Source: Annulohypoxylon bovei var. microspora
Taxonomy: Eukaryota > Ascomycota > Sordariomycetes > Xylariales > Hypoxylaceae
DNA: 64,000 bases
Assembly (NCBI GenBank): GCA_022836615.1
Contig: MU405210.1
Location: 434,001 to 498,000 of the forward strand
Reading direction: 5' to 3'
The first letter of the stretch is position 1. Each line of letters begins with the position of its first letter. The position numbers and the translations under genes were made by a program. The notes below the pieces were generated by a model. That model made no database searches. It was not told the origin of the DNA and saw nothing but the letters and a program-made list of their open reading frames with translations. Positions 23,115-35,509 of this stretch are shown piece after piece.

Positions 23115-24768
23115 ATGTGCCGCTTTCTGGTAATCTGCCCTTCTAAGTGGTCACACGAGTCGTGAAGGCGTCGAACTGACAATTGATTAGGTCTACAGAG
23201 GTAGCGACGAGATCCTACTCTCAAAGCTAATTCTTGATCCGACCCATTCCATCCTGAAGCAGTCATTCGACTCGCGACTTCGACTGGTAAGTTACACCGT
23301 ACCTTTTCACGAGTATCACCTGGATAACCAAAAACTACGAGTATGACTAACTTTTGCTCTTTGTCTTACAGGATACACGACGTGGTCAGAACAACGCGGA
23401 TGGATTTGGTATTGGATTTTACACCGATCTAAAATTAGGTGCCGCTCCCTGCATCTTTACTTCAACTATTCCAGCATGGAACTGCACCAACCTACACCGC
23501 ATCGCCTCCAAAACAGCATCACGACTCGTATTTGCCCACGTTCGAGCTACAACCGAGGGTTCCCTGAGCGAGGATAACTGCCATCCGTTTTACCACGGGA
23601 GCTTAATGTTCATGCACAATGGCGGATTGGGCGGCTGGAAGCACATTAAACGAAAGCTTGGTGAAAGACTACACGACAAGTGGTATCTCTGTGTGCAAGG
23701 TGGAACCGACAGCGAGTGGGCATTCGCTCTATTCTGCGACCGTCTAGAGCGCCTAGGCGTCAACCCCAGCTCAGAGCCTAAGAATGGATTTGGCCCAAGC
23801 GTCATGCGCAAGGCCCTCCTACAGACGATCGAGATTATCAATGAACTTACCATGGCTATTCCCGAGAGCATTATTCAGAGCGAGAACGTGGACACGCGAA
23901 GTCTGTTGAATTTCGCGGTTACGGATGGCAATAGTATCATATGCACGAGATACGTGAGCAGCAAGACCGACCAAGCAGCTAGCTTGTATTATTCCTCTGG
24001 TACCCAATGGGAGACTAAGTCCTCCGCCTCAAACAATCAAGATTATCAGATGGAGCGACGTGATAAGGGAGCAGACATCGTTCTCGTTGCTAGCGAACCC
24101 CTGACTTTTGAACGAGGTACTTACCCTATCTATTATCTATTTGTATTACTCTGGTGTATAATACTAACAGAAACCTAGAAAACTGGGTTAATGTTCCCAC
24201 TAACTCAATCCTGACCATTCACGGCCAAACTGTTATGGTCAACCCAATCATTGACGCCTTTTCAGATCGCGACCCCTATCACCAGCGTTCTTCGGCATTT
24301 GCGCAGACAAAGGGTCTTACCACCAATGAGAAGGCAGCTACACGTGTGGCCAGCCCTATATCCACTCCAACTATCGACCTCGAAACTCAAAAGCGTATTC
24401 TTGCTCCAATGATTCCCTCTGGTATTGGGCGAAGTCGCACACCGGAAGGCCCATCCCTACCAATTCGATCTAAGACTTCTCTTGTATATGCAGAGTCGAG
24501 CTTAGCTTCGTCGGATATTCGATCTCCTCCCAGTGATCCCCCTCCTCGCCCAGTAGCTCGCCCTGAGATTGGCTTGAAACACCCTTCCCAAGGCAACATC
24601 AAGAAGAAGCGACGCTCGCTCAATTTCGGAGAGCAGCCTCATCCTGCCGATCACCAGGTAGATACGGAGCTACCGATGCCGGACAGCCCCGTTCAGAACG
24701 CTTCGTCCAGGGCCCCCGACTACACCACTTCGGAGAAGGCAGCACGTGTCCTTGGAATGTCCCTATAG
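23115..24768 (+). CDS. DUG3: DUG3-like class II glutamine amidotransferase (481 aa)
   Basis: Four exons: 23115-23129, 23191-23286, 23372-24116 and 24179-24768 (482 codons with stop). The first exon is only 15 nt and encodes Met-Cys-Arg-Phe-Leu; Cys2 is the N-terminal nucleophile of Ntn-type (class II) glutamine amidotransferases. The joined protein then runs VYRGSDEILLSKL, NNADGFGIGFY, HVRATTEGSLSEDNCHPF and MFMHNGGLGGW, the standard GATase_6 landmarks including the Asn-Gly-Gly oxyanion motif. In yeast, Dug3 acts with Dug2 to cleave the gamma-glutamyl bond of glutathione in the cytosol; this is the closest family assignment. The last about 180 residues are a Ser/Pro-rich basic extension (KKKRRSLNF) typical of filamentous fungal versions. 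Every splice pair is GT-AG; the third intron has branch CTAAC. The micro-exon makes an automatic annotation likely to mis-start at 23354. Confidence 0.9.
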
Positions 24769-26864
24769 TAAGGAAGTTTCGCGGCATGGCCTACCCTCTT
24801 ATTTCCTTTCCTGTGGCGCTTCGTGATGAATTGGGGCTTGGGGATTCGATGATAGATTGGTTTTTACGAGGCGGTAATAGCAAGGCGTTTCTTGGTCCCT
24901 GGACTTTTAAAGGGGGTGGCTTCATGGGCGTAGCATAGCACCAAAAGTTGATCGCGATCCCATACCCGACATTGAATTGAAGTTGATCTTTTAACGAAGT
25001 TTTATGATGAGTGATTTATATGGACCATTATAAGGGCTATATTGCCGAAGGCATAAAAAAGTAGTAAGCTTCTGCTGTCCTGCGAATGATCGTCAGGGGT
25101 GGATTATGTAAAATATGCGTTACAGTGAAGCCTCATTATAGCAACGCTAGCCTTTATTTTAACATTTTGACCTTATTATGGTGTAATCGTTATAGAGGGG
25201 TTTCTTTAATTCCCCCTTTTTATTCTCACGTCACTACCTCTATGTCAAGCGCAGGCTGCCGAGACCATTTTTCGAAGCGACAAACGGGCCTTCAAGCCGC
25301 AGGTTATTTTCAAGGTCTGGAGTGGTGAAAGTCGCTTAAGCAGCTTCCCCGGTGCAGGTTATATTATTACTACGTGGTGCAATCCTTATTACTCCAAATC
25401 TTGAACACCTCGGTATGGCACTTCATAAGTACGCAAATATAAGCAGGCTGCTATCTACTCAAATAAGTGCATCTATGCAGTCTTAAAGGATAATCATATA
25501 TACCTAAGTATTTAGGTATCAAAGAGGTCGTAGAATGCCATACCTGGGATACATTTGGGGCGTCGGCGATGGAACGGACTCCACACCCCATGCAAATAAC
25601 CTTATCTTGACCTCTTAACTCTATATTTCCGTACAGAAACTATGACGTCTAAGTTATATTAGCCAGCCCTTAAGTCGTGACCGTTACTCAGAAACTTAAT
25701 TAGCGCTCACTTTCCCTTGGATTTATGATTTATTCCAAACGACCTGAGGTTGTAAAATGTTTGAAGCAGGTCGGTGTCAACGTCTCCTTTTAAACACTTT
25801 AACATACTTACCTAATATATCTATCACCATTCGCTTAATCCCTCCATCCCAATCAGTTGACCATAACTAGTTAAGTCAATAAATGAGACACTTGTGCTTC
25901 GACAAAGCCCAAAGGGTATTATCAAATTCTCCGCTTACCTTATTTTTCATACAACTCCCGAATGTCTATTTCCGCGTTGAAAGGCTATCTATTGAGGTTG
26001 TAGTAAGCCTCCAAACATCTCCAGCATACACTCTTATAGAATATTATACTGACGACTTCGTACGTATTTCATGGTGTAATCCCCTCATCGAAATCTCCTT
26101 GTAACATTTTAGTTATTTATCTCACGCGTCCTAATGAAGTCTCTTAGGAGATAGTTAATAATTTTGTAAGTGGGCTGTTTAAGGGGCTCGTATGCAGCTT
26201 TAGAGAGAAGGATTCGAAGCAACCTCAACGAAACTTGGTACGATTAAGTGCTAGCGGCAAAATCCTTGAGCTCCCAGATTAAACGTTTTTAGTAAATTGG
26301 CTTTTCTACGATTTGAAACGTTACAAATGCATGAGCGCAGACTAATGCTGTGCACTTTTTGTGATATCTTGATATTGTCGCTACAAATGTCTATAGTATA
26401 CGAACCCCCCTATAGGAGTCGGACTATAAATTACGTGCCCACACTACTAAGTTGTGCTAGGGTTAGTAGTCGTAGATCTCCGCGTAAGCTTATTCAGTAG
26501 CCGACGAACTTAAGCATACCAGTAAATTTTCACACCACTTAGAACTAGTCGACGCACTCTTGTCAGCATATATCTATCTGCTGTTATAGACGGGTTGCCA
26601 TTTATCTAAGATTCCAGGATTCTACTCGCATGACAATTGGTTCTTATCGGGGTATCTTGCATAACCCCTCTCGCCGATAGCATAGTTGGTGAGATTAGGT
26701 CGCATTTAGGGGCGGAGCAGAGATGGGTATCGCGATAATTGAAGGAGTACATAAGTCGAGACGCCATACTTGCTATACAACAATCATACACCTATCTTCC
26801 CATCCATTAGTCCTCGAAAACACTTTCCCCCTAAATAGACTTTCTCTAAGACCACCAGAACGCC
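24769..26864. other. Intergenic region with a possible transposon terminus
   Basis: No gene is supported. At 25121-25150 the sequence TA-CAGTGAAGCCTCATTATAG resembles the terminal repeat of pogo/Tc1-like elements inserted at TA, but no opposite terminus or transposase is found in the region. The rest is AT-rich and unremarkable. Confidence 0.5.
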
Positions 26865-28896
26865 ATGGCAGAAACCTATGACTTCGTTATCGTTGGCAGT
26901 AAGTTCGCTCCTAATATACCATACTACCACATGACTCCACAATTCGCTTACAGCATCAACAGGCGGGCCGGCGGGCAGCGCCGTCGCGGCGTCTCTCGCG
27001 CAGTCGGCGAAGAGGCCGAAGGTGCTGCTCGTCGAAGCCGGGGGCAAGAACGACGACAAGAACCTGCGCGTGGACGGGCAGCGCTGGCTGACGTTCCAGA
27101 ACAAGGCCATGAACTGGGGCTACAAGACCGTGCCGCAGGAGCACTGCGCGGGCCGCGAGCTGGACTACTCGCGGGGTCTGGGGCTGGGCGGCTCTAGCGC
27201 CGTCAACTTTAGCGTCTTCAACGCGGGCGCCAGCGGCGACTACGACGAGTGGGCGCGCATCATGGACGACGACGCCTTCAAGTGGACGCACATGCAGCGC
27301 CGGTTCAAGGCCCTCGAGTCCTTCGACCCCACGCTCCCGGCTGGCGTCGATAGCAAATACGCCGCCCCGAAGGCCGAGAATCATGGTAGTTCGGGACCCT
27401 TGAAGACGAGCTATGTGGTCGAGGTGGAGAAGGACGTGATACCGACGCTAGATCTCTTTGAGAAGGCCGGCTTCCCCCTAAATCCGGACGTATGTACTCC
27501 CCCTTCCCCCTTTTTTTATATCTGTCTTAGGAGTCGGCACCTTTCAATTATATGAATTGAAAAACAGTCGCCCTTTGAGATGCTGAAATTGATTAGCACG
27601 TCATTAGGAAACATTTCTTTTTCTTTTTCACACTTACAAGATTCTTTTTTAAAAAAAAGTTGTCCTTATTTCATAAGACAATCACTAATCATGGTTGTCG
27701 CAGCACAATTCCGGGAATCCACTTGGCATGGCTCTTGGGGTCAACTCAACATGGAAGGGAGTTCGATCTACGGCAGCAGACCTGCTCAAACCAGCGCCGG
27801 AAAATCTAACTGTCATCACTAACTCCCCAGTCCAGCGCATAATACTAGAAGGCAAGAAGGCCATTGGTGTTGAATCCAATGGCAAAAAATGTGAGTAGGA
27901 TATCCGTGTAATTCGAAGCGCATGGGACTAAATGATTACCTACTCTCAGATCTGGCATCCAAGGAAGTCATTCTGTCAGCAGGCACTCTCAACAACCCCC
28001 AAATCCTCATGCACTCCGGCATTGGCCCCAAAGCGCAACTAGAAAAATACGGGATCCCGGTGGTCCAAGACGTCCCGGCCATCGGCCAGGGGCTGCGGGA
28101 CCACATGTTCGTGCCGCTCGTATACCAGCGCACGGCCGGGGAAACCGACCGGCCGTCCTTCTACGGCGACAAGGAAGCCATGGCCAGCGCGCTCGAGCAG
28201 TGGAAGAAGGACGGCTCGGGGCCCTGGGCCAAGTTCAGCTGCGAGCTGCTGATCGGGTGGTTCAAGCTCGCGCACCTGGCCGAGCTGCCGGAGTTCCAGG
28301 CCCTGCCCGAGGCCGAGAGGAACTACCAGAACCACCCCACGGTGCCGAGTTACGAGATCATAACCCACTTCCCCATCCACTGGTTCATACCGGACTTCCC
28401 GGACTCGTCCCTGAACTACTCGTGCCTCCTCGTCTTCCTGTTCAACGCGCAGAGCCGGGGCGAGGTCACGCTGCAGTCGGCGGACCCGGACGCGCCTCCG
28501 CGCATCGATCCCAAGTTCCTCTCGACGCCGTACGACCAGCGCATCGCCGTCGAAGTCCTGAAGGAAGCGCATCGCTTCACACGCTCTGAGGGCTACGCGC
28601 GGGACACGGTGGCCACGATCGCGGGGCCGGCAGGCGATTCCGACGCGGAACTCTTGGAGTACTGGCAACAGGGCATTAGCTCTAGCTGGCATATGACCGG
28701 GACCGTAAAGATGGGGCCGCCCGGCTCCGCCGACGCGGTCGTCGACAAGGACTTCCGACTAATAGGTATCGACGGTCTTCGTGTTGCCGACATGAGCGTC
28801 GTCCCCATCCTCGCGAGCTGCCACGTGCAGATCGTTGCGTACCTCACCGGTTTGACCTGTGCCGAGAAACTAATTGCTGAGTACGATCTTGCTTAA
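26865..28896 (+). CDS. GMC-family FAD-dependent oxidoreductase (564 aa)
   Basis: Four exons, 26865-26898, 26963-27489, 27704-27890 and 27950-28896, sum to 565 codons. The first intron splits the dinucleotide-binding glycine motif and splicing restores VIVGSGPAGSAV (Gly11, Gly13, Gly16), the FAD-binding P-loop. GMC signature 1 is seen as GLGLGGSSAVNFSVFNAG, signature 2 as SAGTLNNPQILMHSGIG, and the C-terminal catalytic pair as His497 in SSWHMTGTVKMG and His541 in ASCHVQIVAYLTG. These enzymes oxidise alcohols, choline, glucose or aryl alcohols with O2 or another acceptor; the substrate cannot be read from sequence. No signal peptide is visible, so an intracellular enzyme is likely. The second intron is unusually long for this window (214 nt). 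Exons 2 and 4 have very GC-rich stretches (about 26965-27350 and 28080-28600) unlike exon 3. Confidence 0.93.
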
Positions 28897-29179
28897 ATCA
28901 AGAGGGGGTTATTAGAAGGGTAATAGTCAAATAAAGAAACACGATTCTAAGCACTTTAATCAGCTTTTCATCTAGTACATGTTCTGCCAAGTATTGCTAT
29001 TTAAGAAAGGGGGGATCAAATCTATGTAACATCACAAACCTGCTGGCAAGGTAGCCGACCATCGTGTTGGGACTTGGAAGTGATATCTAAGCACGCACAA
29101 TGACCGCTAAAGCAACCTTTTTAACTCCTCTCCCCGTCATGATAATTCGTCAGAAGTAACCAGGGAACGTTGTATAAAC

Positions 29180-32063
29180 TCAGAAGAGCCCCCATCGTCC
29201 GCGTTCTTTCTCACTATTCTTCTTCATGCCCCTCGATCTATCTCTTTCTAACCCTTCGAGCTGTCTGAGGCTCTCCATCTTCTCGAGTACTAGTTCGAGA
29301 AGCTCTTTGCGCTTGATGACCTCGAGGTGCTTCTTGATCTTAGGGTCTTCCTTAGCGAACTTTTCCACCTGGTCATCAGACAGATGGCGTCCAAGTCGTA
29401 GGTCTAACTCGCGCGGGAAGTTGTAATAGAACTCCGAAAGCAGCTCTACATTAAGGAAAAGCACAGCAGTAGACGCAAGTTTCGAGGCGACCGCGTCCAA
29501 GAAGACCTCTGGACAGTGATATTTATTCTTGATGTTAGTGCACTGTTTTGACTTGACAGCAAGCATTCGCATCTTGATGATATCCGCACGGTCGCGGAGA
29601 AAGACAGCTTCTCGTCCTACAAAGATATTAGTGGGGGACTCTAGTTGGCCCTGGATCGGAATATCATACCTCTGGAAAGCAACTCGGCACTAAACCCTCC
29701 CGCACCGCTGCGGCTCTCGCCTTCAACTAGTACGTCGCCTCTCCTAGCTTTGTCAACAAAGTTTATGACTTCCTTAAGCTTCCTCCGCCCGCCAACCGTT
29801 GTCTCGAGGTCTTTCATAGCACCCTCACAGGCAGACAACTCCTTTTTCAGAACACCTTGGACATGTTCTCGGCCTGTAGTCCATTCGCGCTCTTCCATGT
29901 CAATTTCAAACTTGAAAGGCTTGATGCAATTTTCTACTTGATCACTAGTACTGTAGAATCTTTCGTTCAAGATGCTTGAAGCGGCCTCGGTAATCGCTTG
30001 GCGCGCAAACGGGTGGTTCACAAAGGTTGATTGGCTGATAAGAGCGTCAACCTGAGATTGGATCGAGCTAGCCACCACATTAGTAGCCAGTCTACCGACA
30101 CCAAGTTTCGTGAGCGCCGAAGTAGAGGCATCTAGTTGTCTTCGCCAATAAAGGGAATTTGGATCCGCTTTTGGGAGATCGACAAGACTATTAGGCTCGG
30201 CGATAGGGACGCTTAGATCGTAAACGGGTTTGTTCCAGTATCTCGCTGCTAGGAGGTCAAGCATTCGTTGATCAAGTTCGTTTTTCAGAAGCTCGTGCAT
30301 CTCAGGTCGACCAAATTCCTCGGTTAATCGCTTGAAAGAGTGCTTAAAAGCGTCTAAGCTCTCAGCTAGGTATGACTCCGCAGACAAGGGTCGGTCGTTA
30401 TATTGAACTTTGAACTCATAAGTAGCCTCTTCGAGTTCCTGCCGTATCGCATCGCTCGTTGATTGTAGACTAGCTGACATAGTCTGCTCCAAAACGTGCA
30501 TAAGCTTCTTACGTAGCGTTGATGTTCCAACTTGGACGTCCGAGCCGGGGCCAAATTCTAACGGGTGATTTGAGAAAAAAGTGTTTTCGTTGCGAGTAAC
30601 AGCAGACGTTACATTAGTATTGCCCTTTTTGAATAATCCAGTCGCTGCAGGCGCACGAGAGATGACGCCAATGTATCCTAGACGAAGAGGATATTGCTTG
30701 TCGTTCAGAATCGAGGCACCTCGAGTAGGATCGACCAGGTCCATCTTCGTAACTACGCCTATTGTCCGTTCGCCCCTCGGGTCAACCCTTCTGCTAGCCC
30801 GGAGAGCCGTCGAATTGGCTAAATCGACATCAGCGGCCGAAATCGCTAGGATGACATTTGGTGCCTGTATGTATTTATCACAGAGCTCCGATATTCTTTG
30901 CTTGAGCTCCAGCGGCTGGTTTTGTCCGACGACTTGAATATAGCCGGGGAGATCGATCAGCGAGAGATCCGGGATATTCGGCGAAGAGATAGAGAGTCGA
31001 ATTGGGTCGTCTGATACGCACTGGCTTTCTGGAACAGCCTGGTTAAGCTCCGTCAGGGTTCGTTGGATTGAGGAGAAATCTGAGATCTTGCCCAAACCCA
31101 GATCCGGAAATTCACCAAACTCGGCGTCTGAGTCGGGGGTGTTGATTAGAGTAAGCTCAATAGGTCTTCGAGTAACCATGTTTGACCCCTTTGGCAAGAA
31201 CTCGTGTCCTACAATGGATTCGAGCACAGAACTCTTCCCCGACGACTGCGACCCAATTACGACGATAGAGGGCAGGGTGAGAGTGCTAGACTGTCCAACT
31301 TTTGCAAGAATATTGCGGATTTCGATCATCTTTTTTGTCAGTACCATCATCTGGTCGTCCTTAGCCATCTCATCGGCACTTCGTGGGTCGTCCTCGGAAG
31401 ATTGATCGTAACCGTATGCGGCGGCACTAGCACCGGCTGCGATTGCGGCACCCGTTCTACTCTGCTTTGGAGGTTCCTCACCACCGGGCCCATCACCTTG
31501 TTTTCCAGTACCTATCTCTTCCTGAACTCTTAAGATCCTCTGCATCCATTCTGGTAGCTCGACGTGCTCTTTGGTATTTTGCCACCCTCGCATCGTCTGA
31601 TCGGCAATACCCTTTGCACCATCGAATAGGCCTGTTGCCGTATTTGTGACGCTATCTTTCGTGTTAATGACTATGTCCCAGGCATAATTTCCGGCCTCTA
31701 GATTTCGCATTAGCTTGGGTTCGTAGACCACGCTACAAGTACTCTTTGAGGGACGAACGCACGTGTAGCTTGATATTGTATCCAGGCTATTCCACCTATC
31801 ATCACACCGCCTGCCATAGCAGGTATCCTTATGAATTTGACCATCAACCTCGGCAGAAAACGAGCAAAAGACGCATTGCGTACGGTGACGGCATTGTGGA
31901 ATGAGTTCACCGGGAACCACATCCGTCGTCGGGTGGCGCGAACGGCAGCATCAGCACGAAGGAGACCGCCGGACGGTAGTTGATGATATTGTCGTATAAC
32001 TCTCACCGAGGCCGAACGCATAGCCGGGAGGCGCCCGACCGCTGCTATTAGCCGTCCGCTCAT
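29180..32063 (-). CDS. MGM1: Mitochondrial dynamin-like GTPase Mgm1/OPA1 (921 aa)
   Basis: Three exons on the minus strand, 32063-31763, 31697-29670 and 29616-29180, total 922 codons. The introns are 65 nt (GTGCGT donor, branch CTAAT) and 53 nt (GTATGA, branch CTAAT). The product fuses inner mitochondrial membranes and shapes cristae. The first 80 residues are Arg-rich without acids, as in a matrix presequence; a transmembrane segment follows at about 82-97 (PAMAGGVMIGGIAWIQY), and a second Ala/Gly-rich segment at about 184-197 fits the rhomboid-protease (Pcp1) cleavage region that yields short Mgm1. GTPase motifs are G1 GSQSSGKS (249-256), G3 DLPG (349-352) and G4 TKMD (417-420). The C-terminal exon encodes the GED-like helix (LAVKSKQCTNIKNKYHCPEVF, ending KNSEKERGRWGLF). 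Start chosen at MSGRLIAAV because it begins the presequence; an upstream in-frame ATG at 32288 would add a non-targeting leader. Confidence 0.95.
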
Positions 32064-33350
32064 GCCGGTTGTGAGAGACGGAGGCAATTTGAAACCCGAC
32101 AGTAGAGAACCATAAAGGTCGACGGCTTTTACGTCCTCGATCCGACAGGGAGAAAATGGGTAGCAATGGATCGGTTTTAAATAGGCAGGTTGGTCAAGCG
32201 ATGGCGATAGCGGGACACAGATATAATAAAGTGGGTTGGTGGCGTGGAGCTTTGATGTTCCAAGGTTGATAACATTATGTGGGTACATTTGTACGGGTCC
32301 GGGTAGTAGGGAATGTGGATTAGGTGATGTGGCTAATATCTAATATCTGTGGCTTTACTCGCTCTCCCCCGGTGGCTTGTTATGTCATGAATTAGAACCA
32401 ATTAAAAAACAATGATGACTAAGCCCCAACTACATTCATTTAGCGGCATTTACCCTCTTGCGATCCATTCCCCTTATTATTATAAGAGTCCGATCGTATC
32501 GCAGTCTCGTTTCCTAGGCGTACTAGGACTCAATACTTTTAGCTTCCGCAGATCACCGCACCTCGAGAAACAGAGTACCAAGGGTCGTCTTCAGGGTCTA
32601 CAACAACTTCGATATAATTACTCTGCCCTAAGCCGCAAACCAGAAAGATGGACTACACTTAAAATTAACCAGGAACTCCCTAAGTAAGATACCTAGTTAG
32701 TCTCTTGTATATAGACATGGCTGATAGGATTAAATACCTAGGTAGAGTATCAGACTGAAAGGACTTAATGTAGCCCTGGAGATGCAGTGCTGTATGTGTC
32801 GATATGTATGTAACTTTAATGAGTCACTTTAATGTTATTAATACTTGCATACGTATTGAAGCAGTTTGTACGTATGTATTTTACTGTACCTAAATGGACC
32901 ACGGCCGCTCAAGGAGCTTGCGTTAAGGTTACCATCGTTTATTCGACTACAATATTTAAAGTTCTCATGCAGCAATCGTCGTTTTCCACGTCGTATTTTT
33001 ATCAATCAATGGAAGAAATAAATAACTTTTGATCGACCAATTCACCGTCCTTAAGTTTTTTTTTAAACTGCTCGACTCCATTTACCTAATGTCAGAGCAC
33101 AAACTCAACGACCTAATCTACTTCATTACTTTTCCAGTCTTGTTTTATTAATTTGACCAATACCACTACAAATCAAGTCACAAATTCTAAACGCACCTGG
33201 AATTCACTTCCCACACTATTTTCATTATAAGCAGATAATGCTGTCGACTCGGCAAGCCGTCTTTCACTTCTTAACATTATCGTCTATCGAAATCCGTTAT
33301 ACGTAAGGCTACTATTAAGCCATCTACAATTACCGAAGTCCTTGTCAACC
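32064..33350. other. Intergenic region, nothing recognised
   Basis: Between the Mgm1 start and the pseudogene. A 91-codon frame at 32412-32687 has no domain. ACCTAGGT occurs at 32736. The 200 bases before the pseudogene contain C-rich leader-like sequence. Confidence 0.5.
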
Positions 33351-34748
33351 ATGTCGTCCATACCGCACACGACTACATCGCCAACTTCACCTAATGTGAC
33401 CCTCCCGTCAAATTCACCTACGACTGCCTATATCATCTGATCCACCTACTATCATACAATCAAAATCACGATCAGCCATACGTTCTCAGCCATCACTTAT
33501 GACGACTGTCCATATTATTGGTGATAAAGCCAAGATGGCACAGCAGAGCCAGAAGGATGGCATAAGAGAAGACAACTGCATAGCTAAAAAAACTCAAAGC
33601 ATAAGAACACGGGTCTTTTAACTGAGCCCAAAGTGGCGAAGGGCAATAAAAAGAAGGGCTCTCACGATTCCGGTACTAACGGGAAGCCCTAAGTGGCTGA
33701 AGGATTGAAGTTGAAGGTCAATAGCCCCAAACCGGAGCTAAATTCAGAGAAGGACAACAAGCAAAAGCGGAGTCAGGAGATCGAAGCGGTTCAACCGAAC
33801 AAGAGATCGAGGCTCGCTGTAGAGAGGTTAAAGTCTAAACTAAAGGAGATCAAGCGTAAGCTCATGTCTCTAAAGGGTTATCTCGCACGCGCAGAAAACA
33901 GGGTCAGTATAGCAGAGCAGCAGGTCAAAAAGCAACTGTCCAATACTACCGGAACGAAAAATAGTTGCAATATCGATTTGATATCCTGCGTTACAACATC
34001 TCTACATTTGTCAGCCTTCACCTTGTAAAGGTGTTTAGGTCGGATGCTATTCCGGAGCAGGTCGAAGAGACCCTCGCAGAACTGTCAAGTACACAAATTC
34101 ACCAGTTACTTGATGCAGAATCGCATGCCGTTTGCTTCTTGGAAGCACTAATATGGTAGTTTAAAGGCGTCGAGTTACTCGATAGCCCTTTCAAATTATG
34201 GGGGAAGGGCAGCGAGGTTGGACTGGCCATCCACCATATCATATGTGGGTAGAATCATCAAACATCTATGAGATACCGTGCTTGAAAATACTAATAATTT
34301 GTTAGCTGACGACCGTGGAGGAGAGGATAAGACCATTGATCGTTGGAGAGTACATGCCACCCAAGTCCCCAACAAATTTCTGATAGACGACAAGAAGACC
34401 GAGGCTCTCGTAGAGCACTTACTGCATCTCATCATACCCCTCGTCATCAAGAAAGAGAAGAACGTAGTAGAGACGAGGGTCAACCCGAGAATTATCGGAG
34501 TTATTAAGTGGGCGAAGTCAACGGCTTAACTTTTGAATCCGTATCGAGACAAGTTCGAGACCATCAGAAAGAGACCTTCAGGTGCTCGGGATTACGATGA
34601 ACGGATGAATGCTCGACATCTAAGAATAAGAGACAACACTATTGATTATCTCCTGATTTCACCAGCTCTGGTTAAATACCGGAAGCCTCGGGACTCCAAT
34701 TCAAAGATAATGGAGGTTATCTACAGAGCAGAGTTGTTAGCAGAATAG
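33351..34748 (+). pseudogene. Decayed relative of the downstream coiled-coil gene
   Basis: A run of fragments in shifting frames. It may start at the ATG at 33351 (Met-Ser-Ser-Ile-Pro, then Thr/Ser/Pro-rich), passes through Lys-rich low-complexity sequence with stops (e.g. TGA 33438-33440, TAA 33690-33692), then a Lys/Glu coiled coil (33693-33960). The part at 33965-34159 includes FDILRYNISTF and FLEALIW and ends in TAG at 34157-34159, where the intact gene has FRALIWRYLH. A later fragment (34278-34529) has IDRWRVHATQVPNK, matching YQAWRMHTTRLIHQ; it is separated from the last fragment (34533-34748, with IDYLLISPALVKYRK matching VDLMVTPCLLKKDG) only by TAA at 34527-34529 in the same frame. 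The order of matching blocks is the same as in 35510-36655, so this is a disrupted paralogue about 0.8 kb upstream in the same orientation. Divergence is high, so duplication is old or the copies were different family members. Confidence 0.6.
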
Positions 34749-35509
34749 AGTGCGATTTCATTGCAAGAAGTATGAACGAACTAAAATATTGTTCCAAGGA
34801 CATGAAGACGAAAAACACCGTGATTGTCTTGTTGTAAATAGTTATATTAAGGAGGAAATCAGGGATCCGTAGGAGTGAGCCCAGTATCACGGAGCGGGAA
34901 TGGTATATCTGCTAGAAAATCGGTTCACATTATGGACTGAAGAACAGCTTCGCCTTAGTTGAGCTGAACTCTTGTTGATTACCATTTGACGAATGCTGTT
35001 GTTATTCTTGGTAAATATGAGCTTGTCGAAAAAAGACAATCTTCCGGGCTACCAAGATACCTAATAATAGCTTGTTAAAAGATAGGGAGAAACTACACGC
35101 GCAGTGTTTGATTGCTATCATTAAAAATTAAATGATTTTTTGTGACTGTTTGCCATTCATTCATTTAAGGCGAGGTGGGAATGGTGGGAGTTACGGAGAT
35201 TTTAGCCACCATCCAGAAAGCGGCTTATACGGTACAAACTAAGAACGTGAGGAACAAAGATGCAAGTAACTGCTGCCAATAAAGTTCAAAACAACTTACA
35301 AAGACGACACCGGGAAATCGCTCGGATAGAGTTTAATCCCACTTAATTAAAAATAATAATTCTGCCTCAGTGAAAATTAACATCTTACCCTTAGAACTTA
35401 ATACAACCTAGGAACTTCCAAGCTGAAATCAATCCCAACATTACCTAAGTACACATTGCGCCAAGCTGCAGTACCCAACTTACTGTACTTACCAACCCGA
35501 ACTTTAGGA
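34749..35509. other. Spacer between pseudogene and coiled-coil gene
   Basis: AT-rich, no frame of note. It contains the promoter and 5' leader of the downstream gene; no specific element is recognised. Confidence 0.5.
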
